Assembly: GCA_934754335.1 (NCBI GenBank)
Contig: CAKVHY010000001.1
Span: 1-64,000 of the forward strand
Reading direction: 5' to 3'
Length of the DNA: 64,000 nt
Source: an uncultured Clostridia bacterium
GTDB lineage: Bacteria > Bacillota > Clostridia > Christensenellales > UBA1242
Part shown: positions 36,701-41,190 of the stretch, piece by piece
Layout of the letters: each line of letters opens with the position of its first letter
Numbering within the stretch: the first letter of the stretch is position 1
Translations under genes and position numbers: made by a program
Notes under the pieces: model-generated
What the model saw: the letters and a program-made list of their open reading frames with translations, nothing else
Databases searched by the model: none
Told to the model about the DNA's origin: nothing

Positions 36701-38306
36701 AATAGATTGTGGCTTCGCTATCGCCAAGAGTTGACCACTTAACATCGTCTGGAACAATCTTAATATTTATCTCTTTATATATTTCTCCCATTGTAACAGA
36801 TTTAAATCTAACTCTGCAATCCGTTATGCTAGTGGAACTATTAACCGTTCTTAAATAAAGTTGTGTTCCACTTTGAAGAACTGCCCCATTGCTTACTTTT
36901 TCATAAGTTGAGCCCTTTCTTTGAACAAACTCTAATTCGCCATTATCATCTAGAATTTCACATGTAAATCTTTCCAAATCCAATTGATTTCTATCAGGGC
37001 CTAAAACACTTACAAATATTGGAGTTCCTGCCAACTTATTTGAATATGTGTTATAAACATAAACAGAATCGGACGAACCAATTTCTTTTCCATTTTCAGA
37101 TTCATAAACTCCAATATCTTCTGGGAACGGAGAAACTTCCACCTGCAATGAAATAACAATATCTTCAAAATAACTTTCAAAGCCTAGGAAATTTACATAA
37201 AATTTAACAATTTCTGGCGCAATAATATTTTTATGAACTATATTAAATACTCCGCCATTTTCACCCGTTACTTTTGAAACATCTATGAAATTAGAAGAAG
37301 ATGAAACTAAAGAAGAATTATCTTTTTCCTTCTCTGTTTTTATAGAATACTTTGTGGAAGTGGATAAATGCTCCGATATGTACAAGTAATTTAATGCATT
37401 CACTTTCTCTTTGCCATAGTCATACATAAAAGCAAGCGATGCCTTACAACTTTCTTCATAATTTGTGGAAAGTTTTAATACATAATAACCATTGGCTTTA
37501 TCATATTCCAAACTTGGCTTACTATTTAAAGTTAGATTTTGAATTTGTAATTTATTTAAATCAAAAAGAGTTAGAACTTTAAACGTTGCAGGATTTGTAA
37601 CCTTCTCTTCACCTGCTTCGTTTTTATATCTTGCAACTATTTGGAAACTATCAACATTAGAGTTTTCGCCAACAGTGATTTTTGTGCCATTAATCACCAC
37701 TCCATTAACTTGCGTGTTATTAACAAATTCAAATTTAATACTATCTTTTTGATTTGTGTTTGCTGGAAGGAAATTCAAATAATCATAAGCGGAAGTTCCA
37801 TTTAACAATTCTTCAGTTATATTTGTAGTTTTTCCTTTTAAAATCGGAAGATTTTCATTACCAAAACTTAATTCGTTAATAGGAATAACCACAAAAACCT
37901 TAAACGATTGTTTTAATCCGCCTTCTTTTGAAATAAAATTAATCGTGGCATATCCACCGTTCTTCGCAATAAAAGAAGCAGATGTTTCTTCTCCTGAATG
38001 AGAAACGCTTTCACCATCTGTGGTTAAAAATTCTATAACATCGCTTGGTTGCTCAATAGAGATATCCACGCTCCTATCAATAGAAGCATCTCCGCCTGTA
38101 ACACGAGCAGTTAGCGTGAAGGTGGACGAAGAAGAAGTGAGAACAAACTCATTTCTATTCGTTTCTTCATTAAACGTAACTGAAGACGAAACAATCTCCA
38201 TTTTTAAATTTCTATATGGATTTCCGCAAGACATTAAGCCTAGCCCTGAAACCATAAACACAACAAAAATAAATAATAGATTTTTCGCAAGTTTTTTCAT
38301 TTCCAT
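18717..38306 (-). CDS. Giant repeat lipoprotein (6,529 residues)
   Basis: One uninterrupted 19.6-kb ORF for a surface lipoprotein. A signal ends in a lipobox (LGLMSC, Cys about 27), so the chain should be tethered to the outer face of the membrane by its N terminus; no LPxTG or C-terminal membrane helix is present. Residues about 30-1070 look like Ig-like beta domains. Six blocks then begin with a GLUG-type lead-in (pattern L-x-D/N-I-x-L ... P-I-G/L-N ... F-x-G): near residues 1080, 3110, 3905, 4700, 5370 and 5725. Each is followed by parallel beta-helix repeats with many GG(L/I/F)(V/A/I)G and 'xIxNxxN' turns. Residues about 1800-3100 hold further Ig-like domains and a helical stretch near 2830-2930. 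Two ATGs (38306, 38300) are possible starts. A role in adhesion or polysaccharide binding is inferred from the architecture only. Confidence 0.9.
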   Translation of the reverse strand: MEMKKLAKNLLFIFVVFMVSGLGLMSCGNPYRNLKMEIVSSSVTFNEETNRNEFVLTSSSSTFTLTARVTGGDASIDRSVDISIEQPSDVIEFLTTDGESVSHSGEETSASFIAKNGGYATINFISKEGGLKQSFKVFVVIPINELSFGNENLPILKGKTTNITEELLNGTSAYDYLNFLPANTNQKDSIKFEFVNNTQVNGVVINGTKITVGENSNVDSFQIVARYKNEAGEEKVTNPATFKVLTLFDLNKLQIQNLTLNSKPSLEYDKANGYYVLKLSTNYEESCKASLAFMYDYGKEKVNALNYLYISEHLSTSTKYSIKTEKEKDNSSLVSSSSNFIDVSKVTGENGGVFNIVHKNIIAPEIVKFYVNFLGFESYFEDIVISLQVEVSPFPEDIGVYESENGKEIGSSDSVYVYNTYSNKLAGTPIFVSVLGPDRNQLDLERFTCEILDDNGELEFVQRKGSTYEKVSNGAVLQSGTQLYLRTVNSSTSITDCRVRFKSVTMGEIYKEINIKIVPDDVKWSTLGDSEATIYLDFLSTAPITFNFLEVNNPNRNPSWIGIDGQVDSKYSDLKIDNFKFSNSDNEIIEIGNKTLTGFSIKVLKVKLGSSVVTVQTPNGYVFKLTVKVLMNLKSENLVAELGSYADKEMLEIKEKGMYDNGEYNEYSALVGNKQTVAIKFKDGGLSYTLDINKGYTSYRILSSAPESVLVQSKNIIAKNISAYKTEIEITIRGYSWEEDNLSQEPSQKEFKFIFYVHVKSLIGSVKTTSSNPSIFTFDTLNIDEKESKGTTKVSINIAPVDVKSKYEITWNLLNKLNGDSLLSSGDGRIGKNNKSGEVVLEGNSISVVITYLLSDDLTTLTLTTRLRDNALINKYVDFSSYFYVYAYVQESYEDFYGNSYQSGFSNHTRITVANAKLVSEIIPDVAMNKISFDKREFVVKEIISDRVYFEKNDKNTFEFSYSLNPLNPENKNIALQIFDASIDAEVDNENQIVKVWIVSLPVNSSYTAPSFVLRLCAIDSAMGNNDYAIWKNIDIEVQDGLEVPYEIATEDDLIKLSNNTSAYAENYILANNITLSSSNFKPIGSIENPFTGSFVGSTRFGAVPSISIELNNVDDLEFIGLFGVTKGAKIENVAIKNIKINLNATSENVLVGSLVALAIDTEISNCYIDDGNGLEDLSGQKVYALSNNQNGININAGSDVKNVLIGGLAGATIGGKIINPSVKVKISTGFAGNDGLNVLAGGVVGFVGTGSSIEFEEKDSSLSEFNVYACINPVLTGAGNVSSTSKFALGGVAGLNLGEISFGQIRAFIYGNNNIGGIAGVNAGSLQNMVVQPTLIGSNYIGGAVGTNLNGEGVGTAPLLNLSVDEKLNIEALSDFYGEIENVKVQFVDNDDIYSYFNTGIYGSDAVGGLVGLNITNANDSGSVVTLTNAIRYSSVYSYVDREIASANYSKDDRNKLYFGDIVVNLGTGYVAGGLVGRAKNLVLENCYANVKFNVYNPSGSSDKSIVGGALGGLQGEENKIAIVMKNVIVDGYYKDENLFAGGFIGDASGIMTGAKVTILSGDANYSTIKTYKCGSENYGAYNIINSYSLLKVYGGNQVVQNFAGVNEYKTEKVEQKIDLVKFERTYFDKTEVTNLTEAKVVVKNILGLDLTMIDSGVFANAMNGYKFVIDDAEINAESFDGWCTLLSNLQYKLVLTIKEVGGKSIATKVQTLYYTAYENLPSYAKLGDGGLKGNFSNAISSVTLSKEYKIPNVVTLNSYYIGFETYILTKTADGVVISENVITIDEALAKNGSVSINSFKAQTNGDYIAYLSAENRICYIRESDALRCDENGIASNTGKFIKIAGKLYYYENVQRFNRVSTQIKLYQDNVFFTNLIVSNIKFYSNFVSSSWNMAIINSVDNETGWDKTNGKPDKLEDLDYYLSSETNNGFPLLLGAEKEKNGKVQFIIDLPPKNLSVECGYVDKTYPSEGETEIGTIVKVIETEEIKEESYDALTNKVIAKKVQTEIKEDEITLSYYSVDTNRLPLRFGYYDFNHDGNLEKVTQNEKIFTAHLNALITLKNRYLLSDLVKAVATPSFISSSELNIKSNSNLVAIVNEDGKNYLIVKGTGVAELTITSKLNSEFSKKIRLNIINAISNVEIYKDSSRTTLLGTATENSIPSLNIIKNSSAGLYFGLGEYLTTKDGVDKTLIKLYGNVPLENNTYFDFGVRFYILSEDGIYHEGLNGIPDGFSINNQLFKLNAVEGKGNLIYVDCDNASEAVISGLSATTYSLMAVPYVKIDENTRVLIYKEGKELSEKSGDRFNINILNGTKSLSTIIDSETNPFSPSSFETTITTDNANAKLYISVQNDKNKFMELKSFGEVGEGYSFETVDSIHDDFTGKDIDAYTTDKGTSTLSGSLVYELPQEDNLFEGFIVDKFRVSLTSIVRFDKEHNAIENETDYYLTKYIKYSFTITVLDEYKYYITKTEKLKFSLFTLVNNSEKYGDSDGRIETVSFDYSINPQDVEKVTLSHYADITLQSYDVVTGKPNVITGINQSFISNTLVCGQPGLLHINIHPGYSKVDSLTISSNVVNGYSISLEQMYANYISNQNGSTNDKYLFGGYYTSIADDNGNVEVSRTLGLKQISFGYQSEGLTNFEYNGNYYVKTSIPTFNDASIKFELSVVGYTDGKKVIDEKLIISPQLTPDLEFTSNGQTDRAVAIGTEVELTVKTNGTLDESKLFNLTVDKDVEDLITGKSYSLQDEAVVRYIYERSISRDNDGITYRFYIPYNRDIIGEEFSLEVTSYKIINNNRYESKKKVSFIISEFVVNNVLAERVEQNSSGGYELNGNYNQEYALRAVIDASYVSYKDLTGMFGSSLGNSNDEIVAKADTILANIRKDIAKMEALITSKGLFGEYISLEDLIKTEGADSLNLISTWQNQASNFGETEILTSTFDSLAENIDKYSKLQNVLSKPAVVSEGYYQFKSAYWKYVGANGLETLSVDGNSGYNGIQITNARASRINTGISVPTGKNTTMELLEPYATLNVRVTNINTTAKIALCVQIAYGKDANGKTCVGLIDNLEENRKENKYSEDFECEFGFNAIQLSNEENPEPIYTVEELKNMQAGGHYILMEDLELEYWEPLNTAIASLDGNEYVLRLKSFNDFRTSGETNIGLFGTVSENTLLKNIILEVVPANRNFDDTAEIKNSDGDINVLVNDLSKVKFGLIAGENKGTITNAYITYDADSYREERDGLVQRTDKSSYYSEYKKQNPLLDASNRTTSIVKVSSNVISSSEDIRIGGVIGVNSGFVTNSAIENISIIGNIYVSGFACENASGGKISSSYFKGGNIYNISEKGAGTYASNGTAGFTIFNSGEINYSYVYGREITSGELDKTPNISGITADTVLENNATFGDRYVGLRYTYNSITNGTNAQLKTFLNEQTDFKLDYTNMLNQRAIGAVINSAGNASGFVYSNSGVVTNSYSNILILASGSSGFVFANNASASINNSFTLSSVQTNDTYHKPFTGVVFEGSTSTSLNNGDIENSYYLQVNNNDYQQLFDIYNALHSMDTTSDEFKEKYGELYYGSENQLGLQQIFSTTGSAGDGEQKLEFVVNGGALFTDPFGSGDSTAIGLSSIEFSAYTSFATYSFNSDYALNGTEDNEKLASAVWFIPTLDTNEASENTAIAKYFKHSSYTSRVPQLVSANLKTMSLRKANFIPQLPSNSDMKEVLETLSSDMGYARVKSRLLESGDGYPGNGVSNKEIFIGLIGNGSSASTNENENYICGYANQLGEAIINAYISVKNPLITSDLIISGNNTIQNIMNNYFINRIDYTGTVSSAGASELSDKDILEILIVAINSINAIDETSDSSYTYSYVQKSSKDVNIIYGESVLNPYLITSAEKFNVYSLQINSLGEETTLDQDAYLRFVKDIYFDNVLQSVKTYKLTFRGDLEGNGMTIQDLKIVAENEKVQAERIEEIGLFKVLKGEEDGLRGASVRNLNLDIDTISATAVKYVGALAGRIEGGDIENIQILGDDDSIINGFNATGGLTGKISGRYDKENNPSVYTIVTNIKSSVSVKSNMYTGPANRYSSKTDDPSHRFNLYTYSYEIVDEKEQYISNIDEVSYAGGIAGILEADYVDLGNDVVSNANIRSNQVTGNVTLRGEVVGGLFGYVGKNSLISNSKLVVSENTRIVASAIGGGLVGHLEGDITSSEVTHAKQTSIDAEIYNKVQEFDPNNSKSTISLKWGVAQGDSEDTFEGENTALFGATSANAHYIGGLAGLTYGGDIAFSYNRVDVASINSKFAGGLVGLSIGISLKDVYTTSSVFSFVSYGGIIGLQTMQDINGELLDADKNNDYYIKNWKSVQRENVNTTISLSSVVGANLWKEDHKVVNRKTYRIDAFQAEIGAFIGRAMSYNTQNAYCRDKDEDGNPIDEWYDSSNNPTNQRVKSESVYFMMAFAKSNTERLILEIGNATSVKAVLGGKDDLKIIGEYQGDDDREKEYLVRNLTKYTLFGGSTSETITYAYSGDFSSKLKNAGVEGNNDEDFNYYRFSRLANYGSFRTIKEIINGKYMLSETRVGGLTARIYDKQYINQITKEGVTEEDLNSHYIERNSANNELGEYDLTKLLIDVTADEKESSLSNKNSSRTQNIYDNWRQDAWFGVSMSDTTGIRSENQKYVFPRVRTKVYEDVIYVQTIFDLVNNTNNYPSKTYVLLNDINMDDYTEDWEPLNNGGNAFSGVIKSYNNSKIYNVRAPIFANADGATFKDFGIETANRAGGISYNGDNFGVLVNSAKDTKFMNLTISVTAGISTRAQNVGGMVGLLEGDKSRIEQVIINFTSGALTISRENANAGLVVGHIAENSEQIVVVAGATGNIALNGDKNNASVGGLIGKAEGPVYISGYAQTNIVGGNVEASNIGGFIGYGRSIVIYSSATGTGNISLNNANNSNIGGLVGYFEGLEQVENKNSLGIVIQKSVNNLNLIVKDGYGDKIGGLVGAIKSNDKLTDSVVVTYSSGSISAKPMNGSDFNTIGGLFGSINETLPEGAIGGDGITIESSYSLSKIGVLKEEANVGGIIGEYLKNGNREDGKFKNICYVYDFVPNFNGYGSPRSYQEFVSGELSGLNLTNIENAEWVEGSNNGKIMTYPIIKDMMLALQTSSRNNQHVVITADKTELSNNNYSAICYTGTSLPNDWALSNKTIYLLANIQQDAKTVTLDNLSVVIGLKDGGITSLTNNGIISEANVNNLQSFNGVFIKSRITTEDKNIFDNDKTMYNSYMVHGSSYDYRNDKNQQVKFDDIKNIDLKAFLNDYEEGKNQAQFDFDSIWALNKNRIVELRWLISLDQTWINYQEDYTKTGSVYEIATASELAKFANDWNNGTIKSGMVRLTADIDLSDYIWTPIGTVDKPFSAKFDGNNKRISGINVTNNLAVFVGNNVTKVSENNVGLFGYISNAIIQNLNLTEGIIFATGEGSSAGAVIGSNRGASTLTRVQVLSLDESGSERVRVYGDVAGGMIGTSADQPHLKECAFEGMVYGETAGGFVGSAKAGVRFTDCYVSNGNIKNTINARNIEGKINSGALFGYAENNFNVWVDGVVYITTEIERLSSGRNVNHAGINGKIYTISNLNLAGDEKVKNIDSNTLQTSNTIEGFKFGQVWCRVGGKNNGYPVYFDYWIYGAKVPEYEEYYNADDIQQAELDRLDEFKNKGIINITLPSELAWISRITMKNAGTFEGIEIRILKDLSFSTKVWNAIGSADCPFKGTMYGYDSVENKKVQRTISNLTVNDGGLFNVTENATIEYIHLSNTVSASLDQEYAGLLICNALGETTISQVISDGNLTLKDTAKIVGGLIGNAVNITLKNCTNNTKINYTKADYIGGLVGNVAGNLIIENCTNSSTLTGGYVGGLVASVMGKVEIKNSTNSGKISATQSAGGLVAVIGNASNANQVVIENCTNEANVSSSGEIARVGGLVGDMVSFYSDSTSVSIKNCKNTGSITGKKGCVGGLIGMLHADSVVIEGVSGETTNSGVIRSSGGTIGSIAGSIDATKITLTNLRNSASVVANGNYVGGLVGYMSCEELIANNLTNSGTILSGNGVNKFVGGIFGLVGSGYEYDVNTNDYKIFESNLNKVELTNIVNAGNVIARNSSYVGGIAGSMVAKEVQAKDIKNSGNTQGQNYIGGLFGYVQNITIQGENGFENEDEILYNEFEKDANGDFVLDENTGYRNIEGTSTIQNYYKTLNSGMVQGANYVGGFIGLGMKTNVYGKQVGSSVYYLRNSGEVAGNSYVGGIVGKLNHSANSKDYFEKLSETESNSEYKPDFNYEENSLKYLINEGKITANSLVGGIAGDAVSINEVLVNKGIIQLNGASVSYAGGIFGSLKGKLNIAKNLGNIINEENASLDKVGGIIGDLSVFGELKSILGVPTWVFDAGITEVKNLQNLGSLIVDDTYTGALIGMSHLVGTKTQFGYNNDKIVSQSMAGNNLDNSFENVKLFGGKGNKDIEGKNDVNLITFAWANSNSQHNTTISFINSYQWKFTSVKDTDGNDYQSIDLVLYKF

Positions 38307-38420
38307 TTTTCCTTTGCTATTATGTTTTGTAAATTCAAAACAATTATTTAATTTATATATAATATTATATATACATAAATTTAAAATTCAAAATAAATTT
38401 AAGCATCGATAACAAAAAAA

Positions 38421-38468
38421 GAAAAGTTTTATTCAAACTTTTCCGATTTTAGAAATGTTTACATTTCT
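38421..38468 (-). terminator. Tandem terminator of ypeB
   Basis: On the minus strand AGAAATG / CATTTCT (38451-38468) is followed by GAAAAGTTT / AAACTTTTC (38421-38443) and T7. The pair lies directly after the ypeB stop. Confidence 0.85.
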
Positions 38469-38470
38469 AA

Positions 38471-39805
38471 CTAAAATAACAAATCTCCATTTTCCGTATG
38501 CACCACTCTCATAATATTTAATTCTTCGCCAGTGCTAGAATCTAGATAAACATAATATGTGTAATCCTTCCATGTACAAACATATTCATAAGCAAAACTT
38601 TCGCCCACATATTTATTTGGAATGATTGAATAGTTTCTTTCAACCACAGTTAGTTCGGAGTTTAACAGTTTTTGTGCTTCCGTTATTCCAAGCCCATCAA
38701 CAAATGCATTTCTTAAAACATGATTATATGCATAATTTGTGGCTTCCAATCCAACCACCACTCCGCTTGATTTATCCACCTTCACCTTGATTAAATCTGG
38801 ATAATAAATAACACCTTCTATAACTGGAGCGAAATTGAAATAGTAATCAGTGGCAGTGGCTTGGCTCCAAACTTCATACATATTTTCAAAACCAAACTCA
38901 TTTAAGATTTTCTTAGACAACTGCTTTGCATTATCTTTTGTGATTGCAGTACTTTTTTCATCAGTACTTGAAACTATAGATAAAAGTTGACCCCCCATTT
39001 TTGTCAATTGAACATATAATTTCATATCACCTTTCTTCAAGTAAAAATTATATGTTTGAATTTTACCTTCACCTTCGCCAACATACTCAATCGAATAGCC
39101 TTCATAATACTTTAACAACACTTGCATTTTTTCTAGTGCTTGAACTTTTGTGATTTTTGCACCAGCAAGCCCTTTCACTTCCTTATTCACAACGCTATCT
39201 GAAAATGGTCCATCAAATATAAGCGAAGGAACTTTGCTTGAAGGATTTTCAATATTAACAAATCCTGCATCAAACTTAGATTCGTTCTCATGATTAAAAT
39301 CCACATTATCTAAAATTGAATAATCTGAATTTAAACTAGAGATAAAATTGTTTAAGTCATAAAGAGTTTGTCTGCTCTCGTCAAATAAATCTGAAATATT
39401 TTGAAAATCTGCAGAACCCAAACTTTCACCTTTTTTCAATCTATTAACAAGGCTAACAACATATCCGCCAACCACATTGATATGATTATTCACTTTAGTT
39501 AGTTTTTCATTTTGAATTGGCAACGCATTTAGATTTGCTCCAGCCGAAACACATGCCACATAAATACCTTCTAAAATCTCTTCTTGCTTAGAACTAGAAT
39601 TTGTGGCAACCACCTTACTCATCTCCAAACTAATTGATTCAATATTATCTACCAACTCATAGAAATTCTTTTGATAAACATTTTCTAATTGCATCGTGTA
39701 TTTATTATTTTGCACCACCAAAGACACGCTCAAAACGCATACAGCAACGAAACTAAAAAAACTAACCAAACTTAATATTAATATTGCAACATTTTGCCTA
39801 CTCAT
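38471..39805 (-). CDS. ypeB: Germination protein YpeB
   Basis: YpeB, the partner that stabilises and localises the cortex-lytic enzyme SleB in dormant spores, 444 residues. One N-terminal membrane helix (about residues 6-28) is followed by a long helical region with VENIxS-like heptads (SISLEMSKV, NLNALPI) and C-terminal PepSY-like domains (GAKITKVQALEKMQVLLKY, then GLGITEAQKLLN). I start at MSRQNVA (39805), which has AAGGAG upstream; the in-frame start at 39844 is not supported. It lies downstream of sleB, as in Bacillus. Expression in the forespore under sigma-G is expected from the family. Confidence 0.93.
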   Translation of the reverse strand: MSRQNVAILILSLVSFFSFVAVCVLSVSLVVQNNKYTMQLENVYQKNFYELVDNIESISLEMSKVVATNSSSKQEEILEGIYVACVSAGANLNALPIQNEKLTKVNNHINVVGGYVVSLVNRLKKGESLGSADFQNISDLFDESRQTLYDLNNFISSLNSDYSILDNVDFNHENESKFDAGFVNIENPSSKVPSLIFDGPFSDSVVNKEVKGLAGAKITKVQALEKMQVLLKYYEGYSIEYVGEGEGKIQTYNFYLKKGDMKLYVQLTKMGGQLLSIVSSTDEKSTAITKDNAKQLSKKILNEFGFENMYEVWSQATATDYYFNFAPVIEGVIYYPDLIKVKVDKSSGVVVGLEATNYAYNHVLRNAFVDGLGITEAQKLLNSELTVVERNYSIIPNKYVGESFAYEYVCTWKDYTYYVYLDSSTGEELNIMRVVHTENGDLLF

Positions 39806-39882
39806 ATTTCTCCTTTTTATATTTTTTGACAATAAACTACACATTTACGTCAAAATATCACATATTCAAACCATAAAACAAA

Positions 39883-40533
39883 TTATAACGCAAAAACATG
39901 ATTTCCAATTGTTAAGACCACCTGCCTGCTATAAATCCAACTACTCGTTGCCACTTTAGGATTGTAATAAAACAAACAACCATAAGTTGGGTCCCAACCA
40001 TTTAATGCATCTTGAGCCGCTTTATATGCAGTTTGATCGGGCTCCAAATTTATCTGACCATCATTCACTGCAGTAAATGCCCAAGGTTGATAAATCACGC
40101 CATAAACAGTATTTGGAAAATCTGGACTATCCACTCGATTTAATATTACTGCTCCAACTGCCACCATGCCTTCATAAACTTCCCCCCTTGCTTCAGCATG
40201 AATACATTTTGCCAGCAAATACAAATCGTTATTATTTTGAGTACCTATATTTATTCCCAAAGCATTTGCAGTTGCACCATCAATCACACCACTTTGCGTT
40301 AAGCCATGCTTTCTTTGGAAGTACATAACTGCATTAATTGTGGCTTGGTCATTTACACCAGTGATAGCACCATCATAATAACCCCAATCTTTCAATCTTA
40401 TTTGCACTTCTTCATAATCAACCGCACTTGCCCAAAGAGTATTTTTAGTTGGCAAAACTGAAAATATAAGCACCAAAGTTAGAAGAAATATTAAAACAAA
40501 CGAAGCCGAAATTCCAATCAAATATTTTTTCAT
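39883..40533 (-). CDS. sleB: Spore cortex-lytic enzyme SleB
   Basis: Lytic transglycosylase that degrades muramic-delta-lactam-containing spore cortex at germination, 216 residues. A signal/anchor helix (about 5-30) is followed by a peptidoglycan-binding domain (VQIRLKDWGYYDGAITGVND ... YFQRKHGLTQSGVID) at about 43-92. The cell-wall hydrolase domain (KCIHAEARGEVYEGMVAVG) follows with the presumed catalytic Glu in HAEARGE. It is shorter than Bacillus SleB (about 300) because the linker is reduced. It starts 12 bp after spoIIR, and ypeB follows 77 bp downstream, so the three are probably cotranscribed. Confidence 0.95.
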   Translation of the reverse strand: MKKYLIGISASFVLIFLLTLVLIFSVLPTKNTLWASAVDYEEVQIRLKDWGYYDGAITGVNDQATINAVMYFQRKHGLTQSGVIDGATANALGINIGTQNNNDLYLLAKCIHAEARGEVYEGMVAVGAVILNRVDSPDFPNTVYGVIYQPWAFTAVNDGQINLEPDQTAYKAAQDALNGWDPTYGCLFYYNPKVATSSWIYSRQVVLTIGNHVFAL

Positions 40534-40545
40534 TAAATCACCTTT

Positions 40546-41061
40546 TTAATTAAAGAATTGTTTGATTATTTCCAATATCTTGCTTTTATAAACCACCTTT
40601 TCACTAGAATTTTCCACAAAGCATAATGGTGGATAAACAACGCACCACCAATTATCTCCGCTTCCCGTTCCGAGATTAACAATTAAAGCATCGTAATAAT
40701 CACTTTCTAACAAAAACTCTCCATAATATCTTGTTGGAAACAACTCATTATTTATTTCAATATGGCTTTTATAGTTAAAGCCATTATCTTTCAAAACGTT
40801 ATCTGCCACTCTTTCCATTCCATTAAAATTGGCTTCTAAAATTTGAACCAATTCTTCCTTACTCTTTGCATTACATATAAGCGGAGTGATATATTCCACC
40901 AACTTATCTTTCACCTTATATTTAACTTCTTGGTCAATCTCAGCATTGCTATTTGCTCTGATATGAAGCCTTAAATAATCCGTGTTTTTTAATGTGTTAC
41001 AAGCACCTATAAATAGAACTGAAATAAATAATATAAATATGTAAATCAACTTTTTCTTCAT
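40546..41061 (-). CDS. spoIIR: Stage II sporulation protein R
   Basis: SpoIIR, the forespore signal that triggers SpoIIGA to process pro-sigma-E in the mother cell. The chain has 171 residues. The family signature is clear: LRLHIRANSNAEIDQEVKYK at about 30-49 and TGSGDNWWCVVYPPLCFV at about 132-149. The N terminus is a hydrophobic signal ending in LFIGAC, which fits a lipobox. This would make it a membrane-tethered lipoprotein rather than a freely released one. It is first in a cluster with sleB and ypeB; no other sigma-E-activation gene is nearby. Confidence 0.93.
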   Translation of the reverse strand: MKKKLIYIFILFISVLFIGACNTLKNTDYLRLHIRANSNAEIDQEVKYKVKDKLVEYITPLICNAKSKEELVQILEANFNGMERVADNVLKDNGFNYKSHIEINNELFPTRYYGEFLLESDYYDALIVNLGTGSGDNWWCVVYPPLCFVENSSEKVVYKSKILEIIKQFFN

Positions 41062-41140
41062 GATTTCTCCTTAAGTATTTCATTGACTTGGATTTGCACT
41101 TATATAACGTTTTTGTCAATAAACCCATATTAAGAAACAA

Positions 41141-41174
41141 AAAAACGACAATTTATAACACAATTGTCGTTTTT
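41141..41174 (-). terminator. Terminator of the sipL-like gene
   Basis: A 13-bp perfect stem (AAAAACGACAATT / AATTGTCGTTTTT) with an 8-nt loop, about 17 bp past the stop codon. Confidence 0.9.
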
Positions 41175-41190
41175 ATTTAGATTTTAAAAA

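Noticed and set aside
18717..38306. Many plus-strand and second-frame minus-strand ORFs of 60-110 codons inside the giant gene
   Set aside because: They are shadows of the long frame, lack ribosome-binding sites and give low-complexity sequences.
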